A stretch of DNA of 44,092 nucleotides from Lachnospiraceae bacterium (GTDB taxonomy: Bacteria > Bacillota > Clostridia > Lachnospirales > Lachnospiraceae). The notes under the pieces are model-generated. The model was not told the origin of the DNA. It was given only the letters and a program-made list of their open reading frames with translations, and did not search any database. Shown piece by piece: positions 29,001 to 35,199 of this stretch; the stretch's first letter is position 1; each line of letters starts with the position of its first letter. The stretch is taken from contig JAEEKV010000136.1 in assembly GCA_016282595.1 (NCBI GenBank), forward strand, positions 1 to 44,092, written 5' to 3'. The position numbers were made by a program, and so were the translations under genes.

Positions 29001-29472
29001 GAAACTGCGCGCCGTTCTCAGCATCGGAGGTTGTTCCCTCTACATTGACTGTATTTGTTATCGTATCGTTAAATTTTCGTGTTGTAAACGTAGAACCATT
29101 CCGGTAAGCAATGACTCCATCATTCTCAGTTCCGTCGAGATCAGTTCCTGTGACGGAACGTTGATTGCCGATGATCGCGCTTCCGGCCTGTCCCATGGCG
29201 GCGGCAAATACCTCATCCGCCATATTGGCGATCACAGTCTTTGTCCCATAGGGATTATTTTCCGTATCATCTTCATCAAACCCTTCCGGCTGTGCATCCG
29301 AATTAATGCCGATTGCTTTGAGCGCATTAATGGAAGTACTCTCTGCGGCCTTCACCTCCAAAGGCGGTGTAAGCGCAAGGATTTCCGACGCTGCAAGCGC
29401 TGCAGCCATGATGCCGCATAGTAAACGTGATCTTTTCGCTTTCCCTTTTTTCATTTCCTTCTCCTTGTTCAT
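23077..29472 (-). CDS. Very large secreted/surface protein (2131 aa) with FG-GAP/VCBS-like, FN3/Ig-like, InlB-like, Cys-pair and Lys-rich C-terminal regions
   Basis: Signal peptide MKKGKAKRSRLLCGIMAAALAASEILALTPPLEVKA; GDFDGNGIDEIAVYNPYS, GDLDADGIDDLAIGC, ADLNGDGIETVF; SYQWQKYD; repeated CxxC modules. Confidence 0.88.
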   Translation of the reverse strand: MNKEKEMKKGKAKRSRLLCGIMAAALAASEILALTPPLEVKAAESTSINALKAIGINSDAQPEGFDEDDTENNPYGTKTVIANMADEVFAAAMGQAGSAIIGNQRSVTGTDLDGTENDGVIAYRNGSTFTTRKFNDTITNTVNVEGTTSDAENGAQFQSNFINKTAGGNFDGNLEGKKRQFAMVSLDDSSFDYDAESDDVGKIKLKLSVSDAADSTKSSDHPITLGFRLSEEMSNFQENARISERDTFGNYKKVPAKTIHQLQAIAYMSIVTGDFDGNGIDEIAVYNPYSSSVNAARVEIYGLKTAPNGDNIYDMNNWEMKQTMQTDGDNFVSLAVGDLDADGIDDLAIGCNDKVTVLFGNRVNMLNSKKGQTISCEEQNYSSGSVKDPSVVIFQEEKEGVSETYLAYLSTYDYYSIHKSFLNVYQWDADDQGNYCFIKRDGTARDSSSFNPEFLRFENYNVKTGSVLYMRMPLELYYANHHFWCPYWKAKDSSSTVNQYSYNFSFSPQNNMLSYRTQEINPHLGGDASFGNVVALTKNAADINTSVNSTEGFFPYDFQVADLNGDGIETVFCKAMVGKKYGSYKILENESTSYSLEAGHLLMATTPGAKGPMMRPDLVSDVNSTSVPVYAIVNTDDDTTYMSYTGRHSFTYTDPEVLAVLSSPPYFKDLLANDELTGNYAESTTSYGKSSGSGQSASASATISAGAFTRVEQEISILGLGNVAQVEGEVAWNASFTTEFEKASEISYSTEYSTSSGADAVVFYSIPMEVYEYDTTVYNKDTGKTTKYKKYLYFPKTPCTSTIELDKYNAIAKNYSELPVIGGEVLKHTLGYPETYPSSTAGYKNVKEFKGNWLGVDFTSTGGGITQTQSIEMSEEDETSFSSAIEMSVSSGAGAGGVTVGVSAGAGVEAGYAMISTSGNTYTATMQNMPQEAEEYGYGMSWKMFAHEGSYTNKKGDTVKFPVVDYMVRDVMAPPVVPEGLRQNYFDSSTDSIALEWDYEDAGIESFNVYRVTTVDGAVSEILAASVPGNSGVQNDDGSYTYSYTDDGTNADGSKVTLLPGIEYEYFVEAKRDRFNPPSLSMPSERIQAYTRSDVEYPDITVRGVTNNMLTVFPDRTYDIRINVNNSKEFLQLSYQWQKYDKKQGWTDIKGERKSSYTIEDANVEVNGEYRCRIDALAYDQQLLRQTSVRTYTDVITVNYQMRSVAVDDIEVTSNNNKPEVIVKLRPEAAGCMEVPTGRIKYVIENDSTQKICYAPLRQDEGLTASSRLSDSGETPTLSNGRYRITAYYEGDDIFGSFTSDVQYLVIGNQTIYPVLKNSDGIVTNTFNYGDEMCIEFYRYTKDDTGKTIEEKIETAVNKFTITNAPGNYNDRTIDVTIDGESKTFLYNYTVIKRPVEIGLSTNTLQKGEVEGEFLPRAVFLQGSRMVGSDTISDFVNLTFWNENKTSEVTLNNNTDVGRYHGVLTLKPSMKHKYYDITLYSSEINIRPKMYEVRIISAECDGKKVGTITLSKPEKRQGLTDETLYYGTNTELKLTAEPIPGYKLDHWEITADGTTKTVGDRTLMMYNEPAATTIKACYTANTSKVTIDPSLSKNGRYTTPDGFVSGEEYPVGTQLSFAALADDDVEPDYWIRKEGRKSYYTYDASLTLTIPEDDVILYPVFKAKSCEIEFGDGITATYTYQDENQDEVTQTLKNGYKVPKGATVNLGTSTYQHYIWYVNDVEIGRNEDGSFIVAGDSKIELRPIEIASQPATTVTVSENTTKVSDVELPENWAWDENDRDKELKRGEEVEAKAVYTGNDKDEYETTTIVIKITRSPCDHKNVTVFRAQEATCEEEGHIEYRICRGCGKIFSDAACTNEIKYAQTITEHSLGHDPVTDEAVESTCTKTGLTEGSHCSRCHTVFKAQKVVPLKDHTEVTDEAVPATCTEDGLTAGSHCSVCNTVIKEQKVDPKKGHLWDEGKVTKDPTETEKGIKTFTCTVCGATSTEDIPALGKKESSDPATGQQTDPAANQQTDPASGQQTDPAKDPASGQQADPSKNTDNGNTGSQETESSEMTIKKVTAKKNAKKITVELNVKDATVKIKVGKKAYKKAKAKGKTYTLKLGYKLTKGTKITVKVTKKKFKTVKKTYKVK
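23366..23484 (-). repeat. Tandem DPAxxQQT-type linker repeats in the large surface protein
   Basis: PATGQQTDPAANQQTDPASGQQTDPAKDPASGQQADPSKN. Confidence 0.85.
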
Positions 29473-29494
29473 AATATACTTTACTTCGGTTCTT

Positions 29495-29560
29495 TATTTA
29501 TATATAAAAAGCATACCATCATAACTGACGGTCATGATCCGTCAGAAATGATCGTATGCT
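29495..29560 (-). terminator. Long intrinsic terminator/hairpin between serine hydrolase and surface protein genes
   Basis: AGCATACgATCATttCTGACGG-atcatga-CCGTCAGttATGATgGTATGCT then TTTTTATATA on minus strand. Confidence 0.8.
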
Positions 29561-29711
29561 CCATCATTTTTGTTGTGAAAGATTGTATTCCGTCATACAT
29601 GGGAGCCAAATCCTTTTTCGCAGATAGCCGATACTCCTCTCATTTTCCCTAATGAAAACAATATATCACAGAATATCAAATCCTTCCAGTAAAAATATTG
29701 GCCGGGCATCA

Positions 29712-31670
29712 TTATTTTGCGGACTGCTCCACCCTCACACTGTTTCCCGTCTCTCCCATAAAGACCATCATTCCCGTTTCCGGAAGTGGAACCTTGTCTC
29801 CATATCCCGTCATATGACTGGAGTATTTCAGATTCATATTTTGATCATACACACAGACCGCTGCCCCCTCAGGAATATCCAGGCGAAGGGTCACATCCTC
29901 TGCACCGTCGATCTTGTACCAGCTTGCCTCATCTGTCGTCAGGTCCACCTTTGAGATGTCCTTCGTCCATGTCGGAATGCTTTCCCCCGATATATACCTG
30001 TATCCGATCTCATCCATACACAGATATTCTTTTCCCTCCACGGTTTCCATGCGCAGATTGGAAAGGTCCCTGGAAGAAGTGCTCGGCAAGACCATATCAT
30101 AACCGGCGTGGTTTTCATCCTGCATGATGCATCCATTCACATAGCCCTTAGCCTCTTCATTGGTATGCAGTGACATGCTCACATTTTCGATGAGATAGAA
30201 TTCATCCGACGCTGAGCCGCTTACGCAGTAGTAGCGAATGCCGTCCCGGGCATCCCAGGCACTTTGCACTTCTTTCTTAACCCGTAGCTGAGGCGTTTTG
30301 TAAAGGACACATCCCATATGCGGCTCGGTTACATAGACCTGTCCGTCCTTTTCCTCAAAGGTAAGTGCCTGCACAGGCGTCACCGGAATGGCCTTTCCCG
30401 AAGCCACATCACCATTCATCTTCACAAAACTGCCATCCTTTGTCATCTGATATTGCTCTTCCACATCCGTATCGGCAGTCAGGGTTGTAAGCAGCATGTA
30501 TTTTTGCTCCGGGAAGGAGATGCGCATGGTCTTTTCCATATTGCAATACACACCTTCATAAGCAAGATATTCCCCAGGGATCTGATCTGTCAGTTGCGGC
30601 TTTTCCTCCTCTGGGTGAACGACATTAATGCCCTGATCGGAAAGTGCGATATCCATAAGTTTCAGGGCCACATCCTCATCCAGTCCGCTGTCACCGCCGC
30701 TGGATAAAACTGCTACGCTGACTTTTTCATCCGGCGCAACCACCAGGCTTCCATGCTGGAAGAAGGTATCCCCTCCCTTGGAAAGCACGGTGACGCCTGC
30801 CGCATCATAGTCCTTCTTTCCCACGCTGTCCCAGCCAAGTCCGAAATTCTCTACGCTGTCTCCTGCCTGATTGTTCTTAGCCATTTCCTTTTTGGAAGCT
30901 TCGGACAGCAGCATATCATTCCCTGTAAAAAATGCGGTCCCGAAAGTACAGACATCCGCTGCATCTGACATGATTCCGCCTGCGCCGATAAGCTGCGGAC
31001 ATTCATGGGCCAGCCTGATGTTTCCGCTTCCGTAGATGGCCGCCTGGCCACTGAAATCTGTGTTCCACACAGTTCCCGTATGTTCCAGGGAAAGAGGCCC
31101 CACGATGTTTTCCGTCAGATATTCTGTAAAGGACTTTCCGCTGACCCGTTCTGTCAGGATCTCCAGCAGGGTAAAACCATCATTGCAATAGCAGTTGAAG
31201 GATCCCGGTTCCGCTTTCAGAGACTGGGTTTCCAGGTGTTTTAAAAAGCCGTCATGATACGCGCTTCCTGCCTCGTCAAGAAGAAAACTGCCCGCGTACT
31301 TTGACCCCATCAAACCGGAGGTATGGTTCATCAGCATGCGCACTGTGATGTCTTTATACCTTTCATCCACCATCTTAAAATCCGGAATATACTCTGTCAC
31401 CGGAGCATCCAGATCCACCAGTCCTTTATCTGCCAGCTGCATCACTGCCGTCACCGGATAAACCTTGCTGACAGAACCGATGTTGAGAAAGCGTGAGTGC
31501 ATTCCTGCATCCGAATTGCTGCCTTCCGTCGTATTCTCTTGCGCCATGCTTTCTTCTGCTTTGCAGATTACTAAATCATTTCCGCTGTTCAAAATACTGC
31601 AAATGGAATACGCAATGGCACCTCCGAGTACGAATACTGAACATATCTTTGCGATCTTCTTCGTTTTCAT
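29712..31670 (-). CDS. Serine hydrolase (class C beta-lactamase-like family)
   Basis: FLNIGSVSKVYPVTAVMQLADKGLVDLDAPVTEYIPDF (SxxK: SVSK), YCNDGFTLLEILTERVSG (YxN), KGGDTFFQHGS. Confidence 0.88.
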   Translation of the reverse strand: MKTKKIAKICSVFVLGGAIAYSICSILNSGNDLVICKAEESMAQENTTEGSNSDAGMHSRFLNIGSVSKVYPVTAVMQLADKGLVDLDAPVTEYIPDFKMVDERYKDITVRMLMNHTSGLMGSKYAGSFLLDEAGSAYHDGFLKHLETQSLKAEPGSFNCYCNDGFTLLEILTERVSGKSFTEYLTENIVGPLSLEHTGTVWNTDFSGQAAIYGSGNIRLAHECPQLIGAGGIMSDAADVCTFGTAFFTGNDMLLSEASKKEMAKNNQAGDSVENFGLGWDSVGKKDYDAAGVTVLSKGGDTFFQHGSLVVAPDEKVSVAVLSSGGDSGLDEDVALKLMDIALSDQGINVVHPEEEKPQLTDQIPGEYLAYEGVYCNMEKTMRISFPEQKYMLLTTLTADTDVEEQYQMTKDGSFVKMNGDVASGKAIPVTPVQALTFEEKDGQVYVTEPHMGCVLYKTPQLRVKKEVQSAWDARDGIRYYCVSGSASDEFYLIENVSMSLHTNEEAKGYVNGCIMQDENHAGYDMVLPSTSSRDLSNLRMETVEGKEYLCMDEIGYRYISGESIPTWTKDISKVDLTTDEASWYKIDGAEDVTLRLDIPEGAAVCVYDQNMNLKYSSHMTGYGDKVPLPETGMMVFMGETGNSVRVEQSAK

Positions 31671-31694
31671 ATCATTCTCCTGAATTAAAACTCT

Positions 31695-34184
31695 TTACTC
31701 CGTGATCAACTCATATACCGAGATCTTCTTGATCTTCCTTGCACTGATATAGGCACAGGTAAAACAGAAGGCCAGGATGATCAAATCCATTCCGAAAAGG
31801 CCGGCTGCCGACAGCGTGACCTTGCACACATAGACATTTACAACCTGCAAAAGCAGGATCGCCAGCACAGTTCCGATGGCTACAGCTACCACTGCTACCG
31901 GAATGATCCGGAAAGCCATCTGGAACATCAGCTCTTTTGAGGTATAGCCCATACCCTTCATGATACCCAGCTGTCTGTACTGCTTGCGGATGGTAGATGC
32001 CATGAGGATGGCAAGCATCAGCATCACGGTAATGGCGGAAATCACCATGAGGATCACGGAGATTCCTGCAAAGGATACACAGAGCATGTTACCGATTTCC
32101 TTGTTTTCTTTTTCTACAAAGGTCAGGTTTTTGATCATCATGGCCGAAGTGCTGCCGGTGATGATCTCATCTCCCACCCGGATAGCATACTCCATGTAGC
32201 TGACGCCCTGCTCCGTCATGGCCTTTGCCATTTCGTTATTCGCTGCGCTGCGGATCTGTTCTTCTAAGGTATCCCCCGTCACTTCGCCGTCCTTATACTC
32301 CGCGATCTCTTTTCCATACCGCTCCCGCAACAGATCTGCAAAAGCATCCTGATCCACATCTTCCTTCAGATACAGATCAAAGGCATAGGATTTGTAGGCC
32401 GGATCGATCCGGTGAAATCCATCGGTTGTCAGATAGGCTGTGAGGGGATCCACGCCGCAGTTTACGGTTCCGGTGAGAATATACTCTCTTTTCACCTTTC
32501 CGTATTCCACGGTAATGGTATCTCCAAGCTGTGCGCCCACCTGCTTCTCGGATTGGACCGTCAAAGCTGCTTCATTTTCGTGTTCCGGCAGGCGTCCTTC
32601 GGTCAAAAGAATGGTGCTTGTTTTATCGTAAGATTCATATACTTCCAGCCCCATGGACGAATCATTTCCGTTTACCTTGACTCCGAGACCTACTGCCGGC
32701 TGCAGCACCTGCTCTACCTCCGGCATGCCTTCCAGTTCTTTTGCAAAGGCTTCAGGCTCTATATCCCCGGTGGCTTCGATCCGGATATCACAAAGCTCAT
32801 GGCCGCAGATACTGCCGAGGATCCGATCGGCGCTGCTGAAAAAACTGCCCAGCATAAAGCCCATAAGCACCATAACCGTACAGGCGGCAATGCAGACTGT
32901 CAGCCCAATCTGGTTTTTTGCTCCCTGCAAAAATTCTTTCATGGCAAGGCGGATATGGATACTGCCCTTTGTCTTTTCCAGCGGGACAAAGGTCTTCTTG
33001 AAATGATGCGTCTCTATCCCTTTGCGGAAAGCCTGCACCGGAGGATACTTTTTCACGGAAAGGGCTCTGGTCATGGCGGTGAGTCCTACAAAAAGAAGGA
33101 TGATCAAAATGCAGATAATAATGGGCGCAATCGGTGCCGGGACAGATCCGCCGTAGTTGACCGAACTTGCCGCATTCCCCAGCAAACCTCCTGCCAAGGC
33201 CACGGACGGAAAAATTGCAAGGACCGCGCTCACCAGTGCGATCAAAACATACTCTGCGATATAGGAGCAGGCGATCTCTCCGGATGTATATCCCATGGCT
33301 TCCAGCACGCCGATGGATACGATCTGTTCCTTGATGTCGCTGACGATCCGAAAGCGGATCATGATCATCACGGCGATGACGATGACACCTGCCATGATGG
33401 CGATGATCATACTTAAAAGCGCCATGTTTGTTTCATTCATGGACAGTGAATCTTCGTAGGACATCGTGCTCACTGCCGAAGTCAGGTCATTAACAGCCAT
33501 CTCATCCGCAGAGGCCTTAAACTCTTTTAAAAGAGCGTTGTTGTCCGTACCGGGAACCGTATTGATCCCGATCATTTCGTAGCGCTGTTTCATGTAGTTT
33601 TCAAGGTTGGCAAAATCCTCCTCTGAAACCACTGCCTTGGTGCCGAAAACCCAGAGACCGGATTCGTAGAAGCCTGCCACGGTAAAAGTGAACTCCTTAT
33701 TTTCCCTGATGAAAGTGATCTCATCGCCCTCGGAAATCTCGAGCTTTTCTCTATTGGTAACATCCAGATAGATGGGGTGCTCCAGGGACTGAAAATCGGC
33801 GTTTTTTACAAAATTCTCCATCCGTCTTTCACCGCTTTCCGGTACAAAACTGATGTCGAAGAGCATGTTATCACCGGTATCCTGATAGTTCTTTACATTG
33901 ATGATATCCGTCACCATGCCCGTATGGTCGAAGGATTCCACCCGCTCATCTTCTTCGAGGAAGCTTAAATATTTATCTGAATAATACTCCTGATTAAAAT
34001 AGATAAAATTCTGAAAACATCCGCTCCCTTCCACCATGGCCGGCGTGATCTTTTTGATGCCGAGCATGGAGGAAACCGACGATGCAAGAAGCGTGATGCA
34101 AAGCAGGGTCAGGATCACCAGAAGGACGGATTCTTTTTTATGCTTTTTGATATTGGCAAAGGATAATCTGATAATCTTTTTCAT
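31695..34184 (-). CDS. FtsX-like ABC transporter permease
   Basis: N-terminal TM plus large extracellular domains, C-terminal FtsX-like TMs. Confidence 0.9.
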   Translation of the reverse strand: MKKIIRLSFANIKKHKKESVLLVILTLLCITLLASSVSSMLGIKKITPAMVEGSGCFQNFIYFNQEYYSDKYLSFLEEDERVESFDHTGMVTDIINVKNYQDTGDNMLFDISFVPESGERRMENFVKNADFQSLEHPIYLDVTNREKLEISEGDEITFIRENKEFTFTVAGFYESGLWVFGTKAVVSEEDFANLENYMKQRYEMIGINTVPGTDNNALLKEFKASADEMAVNDLTSAVSTMSYEDSLSMNETNMALLSMIIAIMAGVIVIAVMIMIRFRIVSDIKEQIVSIGVLEAMGYTSGEIACSYIAEYVLIALVSAVLAIFPSVALAGGLLGNAASSVNYGGSVPAPIAPIIICILIILLFVGLTAMTRALSVKKYPPVQAFRKGIETHHFKKTFVPLEKTKGSIHIRLAMKEFLQGAKNQIGLTVCIAACTVMVLMGFMLGSFFSSADRILGSICGHELCDIRIEATGDIEPEAFAKELEGMPEVEQVLQPAVGLGVKVNGNDSSMGLEVYESYDKTSTILLTEGRLPEHENEAALTVQSEKQVGAQLGDTITVEYGKVKREYILTGTVNCGVDPLTAYLTTDGFHRIDPAYKSYAFDLYLKEDVDQDAFADLLRERYGKEIAEYKDGEVTGDTLEEQIRSAANNEMAKAMTEQGVSYMEYAIRVGDEIITGSTSAMMIKNLTFVEKENKEIGNMLCVSFAGISVILMVISAITVMLMLAILMASTIRKQYRQLGIMKGMGYTSKELMFQMAFRIIPVAVVAVAIGTVLAILLLQVVNVYVCKVTLSAAGLFGMDLIILAFCFTCAYISARKIKKISVYELITE

Positions 34185-34189
34185 TTCGT

Positions 34190-34948
34190 TTACCATCCCA
34201 TCTCGTCTAAGAATTCCTGCAATGACTGCCTTCTTTTCTTCAGATCATCATTTTCATAATCCGCCATCCTGTGCTCTCCCACAATGCCGCCATCCCGAAG
34301 GTAGATCACCCGGGTTCCCCGAAGGGCCGTCTTTAAATCATGGGTTACCATCACGATACTCTGTCCGTTTTTGTGAAGCTGGGTAAACACATCCAGCACA
34401 TCCTGTCCCGAAGAAGAATTCAATGCTCCCGTAGGCTCATCCGCGAACAGGATTTGAGGCTCATTCACCACCGCCCGAACGATGCCCACACGCTGGCATT
34501 CACCGCCGGAGAGCTGGTTCGGATATTTTTTCCAAAGGGGTTCATCAATCCCTACTTTTTTCAGAAGTTCCTTCACCCTTGCCACAAGCTCGGGAGAATT
34601 CTTTTTTGCCACCAGTGCACCGGTCAAAACGTTATCCAGCACATTCATATTCTCCAGCAGATAGATGCTCTGGAATACAAAGCCGCAATGGTTTCTTCTG
34701 AAAAGTGCCAGCTTGTCATTATTGTAGTTCGAGATGTCTTCCTCCCCAAAGAAGACCTTGCCAAGGGAGGGCTTATCCATGCCGGAAAGAGCATACAAAA
34801 GGGTAGATTTACCGGATCCCGAAGATCCCATAATGACCGTAAAATCTCCTTCCATGATCTCCAGATCCAGGTTCTTGATCACGTGCTGCTGCAGACCTTC
34901 ATTTGAAAATGTCTTGCATAACTTTTCTGTCCTTAAGATTGGTTTCAT
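34190..34948 (-). CDS. ABC transporter ATP-binding protein (MacB/Bce-like exporter family)
   Basis: GSSGSGKSTLL, LSGGECQRVGIVRAVVNEPQILFADEPTGALN. Confidence 0.94.
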   Translation of the reverse strand: MKPILRTEKLCKTFSNEGLQQHVIKNLDLEIMEGDFTVIMGSSGSGKSTLLYALSGMDKPSLGKVFFGEEDISNYNNDKLALFRRNHCGFVFQSIYLLENMNVLDNVLTGALVAKKNSPELVARVKELLKKVGIDEPLWKKYPNQLSGGECQRVGIVRAVVNEPQILFADEPTGALNSSSGQDVLDVFTQLHKNGQSIVMVTHDLKTALRGTRVIYLRDGGIVGEHRMADYENDDLKKRRQSLQEFLDEMGW

Positions 34949-35093
34949 ATTCATTCTCCTTCAATTTATCAGAAGTGTTTTGTTTCATTCTTCATATCGG
35001 AATCATGATCTTCCGATCTTTGTTGATACCACTATACTAGACTTTCGTCCGGACTTCTTTACAAAAGCATTATTAATTTCTTTCCAAATTCTT

Positions 35094-35128
35094 ACAGAAA
35101 AAAAGCCGCCAATAAATTGACGGCTTTA
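35094..35128 (-). terminator. Intrinsic terminator of hybrid kinase gene
   Basis: AAAGCCGTCAATTTATTGGCGGCTTTTTTT on minus strand. Confidence 0.88.
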
Positions 35129-35199
35129 CTCCATAGTATTATGATCTCATAGATCAGACGGAGAATGATTCATTTCGTGATATACTTTTTAAGTTATAT

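Noticed and set aside
34955-35093. TGTAAG/TGTAAAG repeats before the ABC operon as a Bce-type regulator site
   Set aside because: Only two loose matches, insufficient to support a claim without comparison to relatives.
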